DNA from: Actinomyces bovis
Lineage (GTDB): Bacteria; Actinomycetota; Actinomycetes; Actinomycetales; Actinomycetaceae
DNA length: 64,000 bases
Direction: 5' to 3'
NCBI RefSeq assembly: GCF_900444995.1
Contig: NZ_UAPQ01000011.1
Coordinates: 62,001-126,000, forward strand
Shown here one piece after another: positions 52,132 through 61,404 of this stretch. The notes beneath the pieces are model-generated. The model was not told the origin of the DNA, did no database searches, and saw only the letters and a list, made by a program, of their open reading frames with translations. A program made the position numbers and the translations under genes. Every line of letters begins with the position of its first letter. The stretch's first letter is position 1.

Positions 52132-54272
52132 GATCTCTCCTTTTCGTACGGCTTCGTTGCCGCAGTCCTGGTTTCCCGGACCAGGTAGGCCCGGGCGGTA
52201 GGGGTGTGGTTTTCAGGCGTGAGCCGGGGGCCTTCTGGTCCTAACTCAACGCGCAAACCCGCTTCAGGGACGAGGCGGGAGGGCGGGAAGACCTGGGTGA
52301 GCGTGGTGCCCGCCAGCGCTGGCAGGTCTAGGGAGGAGGGCGGCGCCTGCCCCGGGCGGTGCCATACCAGCAGCAGGCCGTCACGGCTGGTGGAGCTAGC
52401 GCGCCGCGCGGCCACCACCCATTCCTGCTCCCAAGCAGCCACGCCCGCAGGCCACCAAGGCTGTTCAGTTCCCAGTGCTGGGCGCAGTTCGCGCGCCAGG
52501 TCGGTGGCGGCGCGCACCAGGGCTAGCTGCTCCGGGCGCATGCGGTCCAGATGCCCCGCCAAGTAGAAGGAGCCCGCCAGGGAAGTGGTCAAGGTGAAGA
52601 CAATCTCCTCAGGACTCATCTCCGGCTGCGGATAAGCCCAGTTTCCTGCCTGCTCTGGCAGCACCGTCAGGGGGGTGTTGGCAGCGATTGGCGGGTAGCG
52701 CAGCGGGTCTTGCAGGTCCGAGGTGGACTGCAGGCGGGCGTGTGCCAGCAGTGCGTAGTCCGTGGTCATGCCCCCCGAGGCGCAGTTCTCCACCACCAGG
52801 CCCCGGTGGCGGCGCGGCAATTCAGCCAGCCATTGCGCCCAGGCCCGCGCGTGCTCCAGCAGGCTGTCCCCCGGGGAGTTGGTGTCAGTGCCCAGACCGA
52901 TGGAGTAGTTGTCATCCACCTTCAGGTAGCTGATGCCATAACCCATCATCCGGTCTACGACGGCGTCGAGGTGGGCGCGGGCGGCCGGATCGCGCAGGTC
53001 CAGGCGGTAGCGGTCCTGTTCTACTAGCCGCACCCCGGCGCGTTGCATGAAGGCGCTCGCGGGCAGGGAACGGGCCACTGGGCTTTTGACGCCCACCGCC
53101 AGCGGTTCGATCCACAGCCCTGCACCCAGGCCGTGGGTGCGAATCAGCTGCAAGGTGGCTTCCAGGCCGTCAGGGAAGCGGCGCCTGGAGGGCTCCCACT
53201 CGCCCACCGCGTCCCACCAAGCTTCGGCGTCGGAATGCCAGCCGTCGTCGATGCAGTAGACCTCTGCCCCGGCCTGGGCGGCGGCGGGGATGAGGGTGGC
53301 CAGGCGCTCCTGGGTGGGATTGGCCATCAGGGTGTTCATGTAGTCGTTGAAGACGATGGGGGCCGGTTCGGTGCTGGGGGCGGTGTGCGCGCGCAGGGCG
53401 CGGCGGTAGTTGGTCAGTTCAACTGCTGCGCCCTGCCAGCCGTCTTGCGAGTAGACCAGTGTGGCCGTGGGGGTGGTGAACTCTTGGCCGGGGTTCAGGG
53501 TGTGCTGCCAGGCGTGGTGCAGGTCTGTGGGGCCAAAGATGCTCAGGCCCAGGTGCTCAGTGCGGCGGGAGAGCTCTACGGTCCAGGCGCCGTTGTGCTC
53601 CACCTGCCAGCCAACGCACTGGCCGGTGGCGGGGTCAGTGATGAAGCCGACTGGTTCCCAGTTGCCAGAGGACCAGCCGCTTTCTGCGCTTAGCCGCAGG
53701 CAGTCGCGGGCGGATTGGCCGTGGACCGCGGTGCCGATATCCACCAATTCTTCCCCTAGGCATTGGTGGCGCCAGCGTTGCTCAGCCATCCAGGCGGAGC
53801 GGGCGGTCAGCAGGTCGAGGGAGCCGAGGTCACAGCCTGGCAGAACGGCCACTGACAAGCTGCTCAGGGCCGTGAGGTGGATGGGGGCGACGCCGTCGTT
53901 GCGCACGGTGGTGCTTAGGCGCCAGGCTGCAGGGGTCGGCTGCGCAATGCTGGTGGTGGCCACCAGGCCGGTAGTGGCGTCGCTTTGAATGATCTCCCAA
54001 ATGGGCCAAGGGGCGGGGGCGGGCTGGGCAATGGGGGCCTGGGTGCTGGCGGCCTGGGCCGCTATAACCCGGGTGTTCGTGGGGCGCAGGGCCTCTCCGG
54101 CGGCGCTGCGGCTTAGGCGATGGTCTACGAAGGCGCGCCCAGACTCCAGGCTTAGGCACTCGACCAGCGGCACGCGCGTGCTGGGGCCGCCCAGGCTGAG
54201 TTTGGCGGGCTCGTCTGGGGGGAAGTGGAGGCGCAGGGCACCCAGACTGGGCTGGGGCTGGGACGCTTCCAT
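52128..54272 (-). CDS. Alpha-galactosidase, glycoside hydrolase family 36-like
   Basis: A 714-residue GH36-type enzyme. Landmarks in order are YCIDDGWHSD, GLGAGLWIEPLAVG, the nucleophile region YLKVDDNYSIG, ENCASGGMTTDYALL, and the acid/base in STSDLQDPL. The usual W in YLKWD-N is V here. It lacks a signal peptide, so it acts in the cytosol on imported sugars such as melibiose or raffinose-type oligosaccharides. The ATG at 54272 follows GGAGG. It is first gene in the operon with the ABC importer, and faces an inverted repeat at 54362-54377. Confidence 0.88.
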   Translation of the reverse strand: MEASQPQPSLGALRLHFPPDEPAKLSLGGPSTRVPLVECLSLESGRAFVDHRLSRSAAGEALRPTNTRVIAAQAASTQAPIAQPAPAPWPIWEIIQSDATTGLVATTSIAQPTPAAWRLSTTVRNDGVAPIHLTALSSLSVAVLPGCDLGSLDLLTARSAWMAEQRWRHQCLGEELVDIGTAVHGQSARDCLRLSAESGWSSGNWEPVGFITDPATGQCVGWQVEHNGAWTVELSRRTEHLGLSIFGPTDLHHAWQHTLNPGQEFTTPTATLVYSQDGWQGAAVELTNYRRALRAHTAPSTEPAPIVFNDYMNTLMANPTQERLATLIPAAAQAGAEVYCIDDGWHSDAEAWWDAVGEWEPSRRRFPDGLEATLQLIRTHGLGAGLWIEPLAVGVKSPVARSLPASAFMQRAGVRLVEQDRYRLDLRDPAARAHLDAVVDRMMGYGISYLKVDDNYSIGLGTDTNSPGDSLLEHARAWAQWLAELPRRHRGLVVENCASGGMTTDYALLAHARLQSTSDLQDPLRYPPIAANTPLTVLPEQAGNWAYPQPEMSPEEIVFTLTTSLAGSFYLAGHLDRMRPEQLALVRAATDLARELRPALGTEQPWWPAGVAAWEQEWVVAARRASSTSRDGLLLVWHRPGQAPPSSLDLPALAGTTLTQVFPPSRLVPEAGLRVELGPEGPRLTPENHTPTARAYLVRETRTAATKPYEKERS

Positions 54273-54361
54273 AGGTTCCTCCAGGGGCGACGGGCGGCTT
54301 TGGTCGTCAGCTGTGATGCCAAACACGGTAAGGAAGTGGAGGCGGCAACGTCCAGCACCTG

Positions 54362-54377
54362 TGAAACGCGCGTTTCA
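54362..54377. promoter_or_regulatory. Palindromic LacI-type operator between divergent sugar genes
   Basis: A perfect 16-bp palindrome, TGAAACGCGCGTTTCA, lies in the 189-bp gap between the alpha-galactosidase and GH16-like genes. Its symmetric AAAC..GTTT arms are typical of LacI/GalR-family operators, and a LacI-family gene is nearby at 56189. One site could repress both directions. Confidence 0.75.
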
Positions 54378-54461
54378 GGGAACCGTCTCCAGGTCTTTTG
54401 TGAGCTCTAGCAAGGCCCTAATGTGGTAGCACCCTCGTTGGCATGCAAAGGAGCATGAACC

Positions 54462-56096
54462 ATGACACTCAGCAGACGCCACCTGCTCATGTCCGCCGCC
54501 ATGATCACCGGACTTCCCTTCCTAGGCGAGGCCCTCACTCCAGAAGCCTTCGCCGCTGGTAAGCCCATGAACCTTGAGGGCTGGACCCGCGTGGACTCCC
54601 TCAGTGACGACTTCACCAGCTTCGATGCCACGCGCTGGCGCAAAGGCCTGTGGTACCCAGAGTCCTGGCACCGGGGCTACTTCTGGGATGACAACGTCAC
54701 CGTCTCCGACGGCGTCCTGCACCTGGCCGCCAAGGTCCAAAGCGTCTCTCCCGGCATCCCCCTGACCTTCGGAGCCGTTGAGTCCCGCTTCGACACTCCC
54801 GGAGTGTGCAGCTACGTGGAGGTCAAAGCCCGCTGCTTGGACTCCGCCGCCTCCATCCTTTCCGCCATCTGGCTGCAGTCCTCCACCCTCACCGGCCAGG
54901 ACCGCCTTAAGAGCGAACCCAACCCGGAGATCGACGTCCACGAGAACGTTTCCGACCGCGCCCTGGACTGGGCCCACCACCACTGGCCCTGGAATGGCAG
55001 CCGCCACTGGGATGACAAAGCCCCCGGCAATGGCGGCCACTACCCCCTAGACCATGACCTCACCAAGGACTACCACCTCTACGGCGTCGAGCGGCGCGAC
55101 GGGCATGTGCGCCTCTACTACGACCGCGTCCAGTACGCCGACATCGACACCTCCCAGCTGCCGGAACGCTTCAGCGCCCTGGCACGCATGTCCCGCCACG
55201 TCGTTCTGAGCCTGGAAGGTCACAGCCGCAGCCGCTACAACCCGGCTGCCCTGCCCGCCTCCTTCGACATCGAGTACGTACACACCTACACCTACGCCCC
55301 CGCCAGCGCTGAACTCAACGGCAAAGTCTGGATCACCGCCCCCGATGGCCGCCGTCTCGCCGCCCGCGACGGCGCCCTGATGCTCCTAAGCCCCCAGGAG
55401 AACCAGGAGGCGCAGGGCACCAGCTGGCAACTCAGCCGCCAAGACGACCTCACCTACGTGCTCACCGCTGAAGACGGCGCCGTCCTGAGCCAAGCGGACT
55501 ACCTCGGTTACCACGATCGTGATCTGGCGGTGGTGCTGCGTGCCGACACCAGCACCGGCCCCGACGACGCAGGCAGTCTCTCGCGCTGGCACCTGCTCAA
55601 AGACGGTGACCAGGTCAAGATCGTCTCCCGCCTCTCCGGCCTGCCACTGGTACCGGCGGGCGACGGCGTCGTCGTCAACGGGCAGCGCAACGCCAGCTGG
55701 ACCCTGGTGCCCGTGACAGCCCCGGAACCAGAACCAACCCCCGATCCCACACCCGCGCCGGGCACCACGCTTCCCGCTTATGTCACCGCCTGCCAGGGCA
55801 AGCCAGGAGCCACCATCCTCAAGGGCGACTGGGACGGCAACGGCACCGTCACCTACGCCGTGCGCCTGGGCAGCCGCGTGGTCTTCTACAACCGCAACAC
55901 CCAGGACGCGCCCGTTTACGCCTCCGTCAGCCTGGGCCGCAGCAGCGACCAAATTCAGGTGGGCGACTGGTTCGGCACAGGGAAAGACACCCTGGCCCTG
56001 GTGCGCGGCAAGCGGATCATGCTGCAAAAGCAGCTCACCTCCGCCACCACCGTGGCCGGCACTGCGGCAGACCTGAGCAAAGCCCGCCCGCAGTAA
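54462..56096 (+). CDS. Tat-exported GH16-like glycoside hydrolase with carbohydrate-binding C-terminus
   Basis: A 544-residue secreted enzyme. A twin-arginine signal (SRRHLLMSAAMITG) ends near AFA-AG. The GH16 jelly roll spans ~35-285, with the catalytic motif NPEIDVHEN (E-I-D-x-x-E) near 165. GH16 includes beta-galactan, agarose and glucan endo-hydrolases. A ricin-like region (~290-420) and a short FG-GAP/VCBS-like repeat (GDWDGNGTVTYAVR, GDWFGTGKDTLALVR) follow, both suited to sugar or surface binding. AAAGGAG precedes the ATG. Presumably it cuts a galactose-rich polymer for the importer. Confidence 0.83.
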   Translation: MTLSRRHLLMSAAMITGLPFLGEALTPEAFAAGKPMNLEGWTRVDSLSDDFTSFDATRWRKGLWYPESWHRGYFWDDNVTVSDGVLHLAAKVQSVSPGIPLTFGAVESRFDTPGVCSYVEVKARCLDSAASILSAIWLQSSTLTGQDRLKSEPNPEIDVHENVSDRALDWAHHHWPWNGSRHWDDKAPGNGGHYPLDHDLTKDYHLYGVERRDGHVRLYYDRVQYADIDTSQLPERFSALARMSRHVVLSLEGHSRSRYNPAALPASFDIEYVHTYTYAPASAELNGKVWITAPDGRRLAARDGALMLLSPQENQEAQGTSWQLSRQDDLTYVLTAEDGAVLSQADYLGYHDRDLAVVLRADTSTGPDDAGSLSRWHLLKDGDQVKIVSRLSGLPLVPAGDGVVVNGQRNASWTLVPVTAPEPEPTPDPTPAPGTTLPAYVTACQGKPGATILKGDWDGNGTVTYAVRLGSRVVFYNRNTQDAPVYASVSLGRSSDQIQVGDWFGTGKDTLALVRGKRIMLQKQLTSATTVAGTAADLSKARPQ

Positions 56097-56188
56097 GCCC
56101 ACCGGGTTTCTCCCGCTGCCCAGGGCTGGGTGCTGCGGCGCACAGATTGGGGCTGTATCGGGCTAGGGTGACGGCGTGAAGGACATAC

Positions 56189-57184
56189 ATGACTGAGGTC
56201 AGGAGGCCCTGGCGACCCCCGTCCCTTGACGCCGTCGCCGCCCGGGCCGGGGTCTCCAAAGCGACCGCCTCCCGCGCGCTCTCCCCGCCCCGCCAGGGCC
56301 GCACACCGCAGGCCGCCGCGGCCGTGGCCGCTGCCGCAGAGCAGCTCGGCTACCACCGCGGCGGACCCGAGCGGCCCCGTCTGCTGGTGCTGGCCACCGA
56401 CATCACCCGCACCGGCTACTGGCTGACCCTGTCCGGGGCCATGACCGCTTGCCAGGAACTGGGGGTGGACCTGTCAGTCCAGGTGCTCACCGGGGCTGCC
56501 TCCAGGTGGCGCGACTGCGTGCTCGGGCCGCAACAGTCACGTATCGACGGCGTCGTCGTGCTGGAGTTTGACTACCCCAGTGCGCAGGTGCTCTCCCGTC
56601 TGCCTGAGGACCTGCCGGTGGCCGTGGCCGGTGGCTACCCCAGCGCGGCCACTGCGCACTTGCCGCGTGCCTGGATTGATGACCGGGCCGGTGCGGTGTT
56701 GGCGGTGGAGCATTTGCTGGGCCTGGGGCATAAGCGGATTGCCTATCTGGGGGTGCCTTCCGCCGGGCACCCCGACCCGCGTCTGGCAGGTTGGCGGGAG
56801 GTCATGGCGGGCGCTGGTTTAGAGACGCCGTCGCCTTTGGCCACCGGTTGGGGGCCAGAAACCGGCCTGCGGGCGGCTCTGGCTGCCGCCCGCTCCGGAG
56901 TGACGGCGGTGCTCTGCGGCAACGATGACTTGGCGATTGGGCTGGTCACCGGGCTGCGTTCGGCTGGGCTGGAGGTGCCCGGGGACGTGTCGGTGGTGGG
57001 CATGGATGACCATCCGCATGCGGTGGCTACCTCCCCGGCGCTGACGACGGTCCGCCTGGACTTTGCACGGGTAGGGGAGGTGGCGGCGCGTCTGGCCCTG
57101 GGAGTGGAGCCTTCGCCAGGGCCGCGCGGCGTAGAAGTGCCGGTGGAGTTGGTTCTCCGCGCCTCCACGGCTGCCCCAAGGTAA
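56189..57184 (+). CDS. LacI-family transcriptional regulator
   Basis: A 331-residue repressor. The N-terminal helix-turn-helix is PSLDAVAARAGVSKATASRA; the usual leading T/V-I is replaced by SL. The periplasmic-binding-like effector domain runs from ~60, with the typical SVVGMDDHPHAVATSPALTT near 275. It likely senses an intermediate of the neighbouring alpha-galactoside pathway and binds the palindrome at 54362. It follows the GH16-like gene by 92 bp and starts after AAGGA. Confidence 0.92.
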   Translation: MTEVRRPWRPPSLDAVAARAGVSKATASRALSPPRQGRTPQAAAAVAAAAEQLGYHRGGPERPRLLVLATDITRTGYWLTLSGAMTACQELGVDLSVQVLTGAASRWRDCVLGPQQSRIDGVVVLEFDYPSAQVLSRLPEDLPVAVAGGYPSAATAHLPRAWIDDRAGAVLAVEHLLGLGHKRIAYLGVPSAGHPDPRLAGWREVMAGAGLETPSPLATGWGPETGLRAALAAARSGVTAVLCGNDDLAIGLVTGLRSAGLEVPGDVSVVGMDDHPHAVATSPALTTVRLDFARVGEVAARLALGVEPSPGPRGVEVPVELVLRASTAAPR

Positions 57185-57302
57185 TAAGGGGGCGTGGGTT
57201 TTAGGGGCCAGCCTCGCTCCAGGGCTGGGCAGTGTGGCTGGCGACGGCGGGGTTTCCGGCAGCTGGGGCGCGGTACCCAGGCCCCTGCGCTACCTGACGT
57301 GT

Positions 57303-57308
57303 CATGCT
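57303..57308 (+). promoter_or_regulatory. -10-like hexamer for the tail-anchored protein gene
   Basis: CATGCT, six bases, then ATG at 57315, without a Shine-Dalgarno. It follows the same spacing as other leaderless-type starts here, but its first base is C, not T. Confidence 0.35.
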
Positions 57309-57314
57309 GGTGCC

Positions 57315-58046
57315 ATGGCAAGCACGGCTCCCAGCACACCTGCGGTACCCACATTAGAGGGCATGCAAGACTCCTGGGCGCCCGTCGGGTGGTCGCCATC
57401 TGTGGAGTATCAAGACGACGCCCCCTTCGGCTCGGTGCTGGGCGATCCGCTAACGGGTTCGCTGATCTACGACGTCTCCGTGTTGGACGCGGTGCCCGGC
57501 TGGCAACCTGAAGATGGCGGTATCGCCGTCGATCCGGCCGCCAGTGAGCAGGAGCGCGCCGACCAAGCCCAGCTAGCAGCGCTTAAGGAGGAGTTGCGGC
57601 GTCGCGTTGCGGCCCGACAGCGGGCTGAGCGCAGTTCTGCACCCACTGCTTCTCGCACTACCGCTTCCCGCACCACCGCTGCGGCGTCGGCCCACCGCAC
57701 TTCCCAAGCAACCGCCGCCCGCACCACGGTGCCGCACATGGCCGCTGGCTATGGGAACGCTACCGTGCCGGGCACTGCCCCTGGGTTTGGGGGCGCGGCT
57801 GGCTATGGGAACACCGCTGCGCATGGGGGTGCCATGGCGCCGCGAACAAGTCCCGGTTACGGAAGCATGCCCGGGTATGGCGGCCTGCCAGGTCAGGCGC
57901 GGCGCTCACCGCGCCCCAGCAAGAGCACAGGGAAGGCACCATCCCAGTCACCGCAGGGCTTTGCGGAACAGGTCAAGCCCTTCATTGGTTGGATCGTCCT
58001 GTTGCTTATTTTCCTCCTGGCCAAGGCGCTGGGCGCTGGGAATTAG
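57315..58046 (+). CDS. Uncharacterised tail-anchored protein with a disordered middle
   Basis: A 243-residue protein of no family I can name. A short folded-looking N-terminus (~15-60) contains FGSVLGDPLTGSLIYDVSVL. A charged helix follows (QLAALKEELRRRVAARQRAE), then a low-complexity Ala/Ser/Thr/Arg and Gly/Tyr-rich stretch. A single C-terminal helix (VKPFIGWIVLLLIFLLAKAL) anchors the end in the membrane. The ATG at 57315 is chosen because upstream residues look random. It is convergent with purB, with 22 bp between. Confidence 0.6.
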   Translation: MASTAPSTPAVPTLEGMQDSWAPVGWSPSVEYQDDAPFGSVLGDPLTGSLIYDVSVLDAVPGWQPEDGGIAVDPAASEQERADQAQLAALKEELRRRVAARQRAERSSAPTASRTTASRTTAAASAHRTSQATAARTTVPHMAAGYGNATVPGTAPGFGGAAGYGNTAAHGGAMAPRTSPGYGSMPGYGGLPGQARRSPRPSKSTGKAPSQSPQGFAEQVKPFIGWIVLLLIFLLAKALGAGN

Positions 58047-58068
58047 GGCTGTCAGGGAAGCCCGACTG

Positions 58069-59514
58069 CTACAGCTGATCTAGGTGTGCCACCAGTTTGG
58101 GAGCCAGGCCCGTGTAGCTGGCTGGGCTCAGCTCCAACAGGCGCGCCTCGACGTCGGCTGGCAGCCCTAGGCCCCTGATGAACTCACGCATGCCCTCAGC
58201 CGTGACTTTCCGGCCGCGTGTCAGCTCCTTGAGGCGCTCATAGGGGTCAGCCATGCCGGTGGCGCCCGCCACCGCAGCCGCGCGCATGGCCTGCTGCACC
58301 GGTTCCCCCAGCACCTCCCAGTTGGCGTCCAGATCCTCCAGGAGGCGAGCACGATCGACGTCGAGCCCAGCAAAGCCCCGGCGGAGGTTGTCAAGCGCTA
58401 GCAGGGAGTGTCCAAAGGCCACCCCAATATTGCGTTGAGTGGTGGAATCCGTCAGGTCGCGCTGCAGGCGGGAGGTCACCAGCGTGGCCGCCAAGGTGTC
58501 CAGCAAGGTGCAGGAGAGCTCCAAATTGGCCTCCGCGTTTTCAAAACGGATCGGATTCACCTTGTGCGGCATGGTGGAGGAGCCCGTGGAGCCTTGCGCG
58601 GAGAGGCGCTGGTGGAAGTACCCCAGGGAGATATAAGTCCACACATCGGTGGCCAGGTTGTGGGCGATCCGGTTGAAGCGAGCCAGATCCGAGTACAGCT
58701 CCGCCTGCCAATCGTGGGACTCAATCTGGGTGGTCAGCGGGTTCCAAGTCAGGCCCAGGCCCTCCACGAAGCTGCGGGAAACCTGCTCCCAGTCCGCCGT
58801 CGGCACGGAAACCAGATGTGCCCCGTAGGTGCCGGTGGCACCGTTGAGCTTGCCCAGGTACTCAGCGGCCTCCACACGGCGCAGCTGACGGCGCAGGCGC
58901 CAGGCCAAAACCGCCAGTTCCTTGCCTAAAGTGACAGGGGTGGCAGTCTGCCCGTGGGTGCGCGCCAGCATAGGGATGTCCGCGTGAGCTTGCGCCATGG
59001 TGTGCAGGTCCTCCACCAGGCCTTGGGCGGCGGGCAGCCACACCTGCTCCACGGCCTCGCGCACCGTCAGGGCATAGGAAAGGTTGTTGATGTCCTCACT
59101 CGTGCAGAAAATATGGACGATCTCGTGGACCATGGGCAGGACCGTGGCCTTGCCGTCCACACCGGTAATGCCCGCCGTCGGGGCGGCGTCTAGGCGGCGT
59201 TTGAGCAGGTACTCCACGGCCTTGACGTCGTGGCGGGTGGAGGCCTCAATCTCTGCTAGCTCAGCGATTTCCGCCGGGCCGAAAGCCTCCACCAGGCCGC
59301 GCAGGTAAGCCTTCTCTGCGGCGGATAGGCGGGGGGCGCCGGGCAGGACGCCGCCGTCGGTCAGATGGATCAGCCATTCGACCTCCACCCGCAGGCGGGC
59401 GCGGTTAAGTGCGGCCTCTGAGAGGTGATTGGTGAGGGGGGCGGCGACGGCGCGGTAACGGCCATCCAAGGGGCCAAGGGCGATGGCAGGCGTGAGCGTG
59501 GAGAGGTCGACCAT
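58069..59514 (-). CDS. purB: Adenylosuccinate lyase
   Basis: The enzyme cleaves SAICAR and adenylosuccinate in purine synthesis. The 481 residues include ALGPLDGRYR at the N-terminus, TSEDINNLSYALTVR, ARTHGQTATPVTLGKELAVL, and the fumarase/aspartase signature STMPHKVNPIRFENAE near 300. The length and motifs suit the longer E. coli-like form. The ATG lacks a Shine-Dalgarno, with CAGAAT 7 bp before it. Purine need links it loosely to the surface nucleotidase, but not in an operon. Confidence 0.95.
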   Translation of the reverse strand: MVDLSTLTPAIALGPLDGRYRAVAAPLTNHLSEAALNRARLRVEVEWLIHLTDGGVLPGAPRLSAAEKAYLRGLVEAFGPAEIAELAEIEASTRHDVKAVEYLLKRRLDAAPTAGITGVDGKATVLPMVHEIVHIFCTSEDINNLSYALTVREAVEQVWLPAAQGLVEDLHTMAQAHADIPMLARTHGQTATPVTLGKELAVLAWRLRRQLRRVEAAEYLGKLNGATGTYGAHLVSVPTADWEQVSRSFVEGLGLTWNPLTTQIESHDWQAELYSDLARFNRIAHNLATDVWTYISLGYFHQRLSAQGSTGSSTMPHKVNPIRFENAEANLELSCTLLDTLAATLVTSRLQRDLTDSTTQRNIGVAFGHSLLALDNLRRGFAGLDVDRARLLEDLDANWEVLGEPVQQAMRAAAVAGATGMADPYERLKELTRGRKVTAEGMREFIRGLGLPADVEARLLELSPASYTGLAPKLVAHLDQL

Positions 59515-59521
59515 GCCGTCA

Positions 59522-59527
59522 ATTCTG
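59522..59527 (-). promoter_or_regulatory. -10-like hexamer for purB
   Basis: The minus strand reads CAGAAT, seven bases, then ATG. It fits the leaderless pattern except for the first base. Confidence 0.4.
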
Positions 59528-59582
59528 CCAGGGGGTGCGTTTCGAGCAGGTGGCGGGTTGGAGCTCTCCTAGCGGGGCCAGG

Positions 59583-59588
59583 CATGAT
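59583..59588 (+). promoter_or_regulatory. -10-like hexamer for the methyltransferase gene
   Basis: CATGAT, six bases, then ATG at 59595. Again no Shine-Dalgarno lies between. It is divergent from the purB hexamer by about 60 bp. Confidence 0.4.
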
Positions 59589-59594
59589 GCCCCC

Positions 59595-60302
59595 ATGAGT
59601 CACAGCCACCCCACTGACTGGGAAGCCCGCTACACCTCCGTGGACCGCCTCTGGTCCGGTCAGCCCAATGAATGGCTGACCGCTGCCGCCAGCAGTTGGC
59701 AGCCTGGCAGCAGCTTGGACGTCGGCTGTGGGGAGGGCGACGACGTCCTGTGGCTTGCCGCCCAAGGTTGGCAGGCCACCGGCATTGACCTAGCTCCCAC
59801 TGCCATCGCGCGAATGCTGGAGGGAGCCCGCGAGCAGGGCTTGGCCGCGATGGTGACGGGTCGAGCGTGGGATGTGCTGGCCCAGGGTCTGCCTGAAGGC
59901 AGTTGGGATCTGGTCACCAGCTTCTTCATGCATGGCAGCCATGAGCCCGGTGGCCTGGACCTGGTTGAGCTGCTGGCCCAGATGGCGGCGCGGGTGGCAC
60001 CGGGCGGGCGCCTTATGACCGTTGTGCACGCCGTCAATCCGCCCTGGCGTCCCGCCCACCTGCGCACCTACCGGGCCACCGAGCTGCTAACTGAGTTGGC
60101 TGCTGCGCTTGGGGGCGCTGGTGAAGGCCTCGGCGCGGGCGGCAGCGTCGGGGAAGGTTTTAGCGACGACAAGGGAGCTGGCAGCCTGCCTGGCTGGCAG
60201 GTGGAGCAGTGCACCGAGCATTGGGCACAAGCCACCGGCCCCGACGGCACCACGGCCCGCAAAGCCGACGCCGTGCTGGTGCTGCGCCGCGAGAGTGTCT
60301 GA
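59595..60302 (+). CDS. Class I SAM-dependent methyltransferase (TehB/thiopurine-like)
   Basis: A 235-residue methyltransferase. WEARYTSVDRLWSGQPNEWL at the N-terminus and SSLDVGCGEGDDVLWLAAQG near 35-55 are typical of small stand-alone enzymes related to TehB and thiopurine methyltransferases. DLVTSFFMHG and VAPGGRLMTVVH follow. A Gly/Ala-rich loop near residue 175 is an unusual insertion. The substrate is unknown. The upstream open part is ignored since the ATG at 59595 starts the conserved region. Confidence 0.82.
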   Translation: MSHSHPTDWEARYTSVDRLWSGQPNEWLTAAASSWQPGSSLDVGCGEGDDVLWLAAQGWQATGIDLAPTAIARMLEGAREQGLAAMVTGRAWDVLAQGLPEGSWDLVTSFFMHGSHEPGGLDLVELLAQMAARVAPGGRLMTVVHAVNPPWRPAHLRTYRATELLTELAAALGGAGEGLGAGGSVGEGFSDDKGAGSLPGWQVEQCTEHWAQATGPDGTTARKADAVLVLRRESV

Positions 60303-60323
60303 AAACCCAGGCCACAACCCAGG

Positions 60324-60329
60324 CACAAT
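60324..60329 (+). promoter_or_regulatory. -10-like hexamer for the 281-residue membrane protein gene
   Basis: CACAAT, six bases, then ATG at 60336, with no Shine-Dalgarno. Five of six positions fit a -10 box pattern when the first base is ignored. Confidence 0.35.
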
Positions 60330-60335
60330 GTGCCC

Positions 60336-61181
60336 ATGAGTGAGTCCCCGGAGTCCCAGTCAGAAGTTCAAGCGCAGCAAGCCGCTCAGGCGCAGCGGGC
60401 AGCTCAGGCGCAGCCCCAGCAAGCGGTTGAGGGGCAGCCAGCTGCTCCGGCATATCGAGTGATTCAGCTTCAGCCAGCGGTTCAGCCTCAGGCGAGCCGG
60501 CGGGTTCCGGCGCAAACCCCTGCATCTCGCCGAGTGAGCGCTGGGCGTCCGGCAACCCGTCGCCCAAGCTCTAATCCGCCTGGTCGCGACCCGAATATCC
60601 CCAAATGGATTTACGACCTAGTCCCTGTGGCCAACCACGCTCGCTCGATTCTGCTGCGGCAACTCCCCCTGCTGGCAGCCGGGGCAATCGGAGCCCTCGC
60701 CTTCGGCTGGCTGGCACCGCGCTACCTAGACCACACCAGCGTGCAAGCTCTTGGTGCGCTGCTGTTGTTGGGCTGCGCCGTCGCCGTCCTGAATACCGCC
60801 CAGCGCAGCACTCCCGCTGAGCCTTTGCCTAAGGGTGGCCGCACCGGGGTGCATCTGCTCCTGCTGGACATTGTGCTCACTGGGCTAGGCCTAATGCTGC
60901 TGGGCGGTCTGGCGCTCGCGGGCGCCCGGCAGCTGGTGCTGCTGGCGAGCATGGCGGTGCTGGGCGGCGCCGTCGGCAGCCTTTTCCTGTTGCTTCTAGA
61001 TCTGCCCGCCAGAAGCGCAGCTAAGGCGACGGCGATTGTGCTGCTGCTGAGCTACCTCTTGGCCATTTGGTTCTTTGGGCCGCTGTCTTGGTGGACGGCT
61101 GGAGTGGTGGCGGTGGCCGTGGATGTGGCCGCGTTGCTGGCCGCCAGCCTGGGGCGCCGGGAGCCTGCGCGGCCTCGCTAA
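60336..61181 (+). CDS. Uncharacterised membrane protein with a Gln/Ala-rich N-terminus
   Basis: A 281-residue protein I cannot assign. Residues 1-85 are disordered and rich in Gln, Ala, Pro and Arg (for example VQAQQAAQAQRAAQAQ). From ~105 on there are about six or seven membrane helices (LLRQLPLLAAGAIGALAFGW, ALGALLLLGCAVAVL, LLLLDIVLTGLGLMLLGGLA and others), ending in a basic tail. The ATG at 60336 is preferred over the GTG at 60330. It follows the methyltransferase gene by 33 bp. Confidence 0.6.
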   Translation: MSESPESQSEVQAQQAAQAQRAAQAQPQQAVEGQPAAPAYRVIQLQPAVQPQASRRVPAQTPASRRVSAGRPATRRPSSNPPGRDPNIPKWIYDLVPVANHARSILLRQLPLLAAGAIGALAFGWLAPRYLDHTSVQALGALLLLGCAVAVLNTAQRSTPAEPLPKGGRTGVHLLLLDIVLTGLGLMLLGGLALAGARQLVLLASMAVLGGAVGSLFLLLLDLPARSAAKATAIVLLLSYLLAIWFFGPLSWWTAGVVAVAVDVAALLAASLGRREPARPR

Positions 61182-61404
61182 AGTCAGCGTGCTGCCAGAA
61201 AGTCAGCGCATCGCCAGTTGGGGTACCCCCAGCTTCATAGCTGCCCAAGCCAGGCTGCTCGCCTTGCTGGCCGTCAGCCGCCTGGCGCCAGCTGATTGCT
61301 GCTAGCTCCCAGGCACCAGACGCGCCGCGCTCCACAAGTCCCGGCGACGGCGTCGCCGCGCTCTGACCTCCTGCCCAAGCCACAGAGGCATTAGGCGCCA
61401 AACC

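Noticed and set aside
61021-61401. 126-codon minus-strand frame between the membrane protein and the WXG-like gene
   Set aside because: Overlaps the end of the membrane protein gene; Pro/Ala-rich random composition and no ribosome site.
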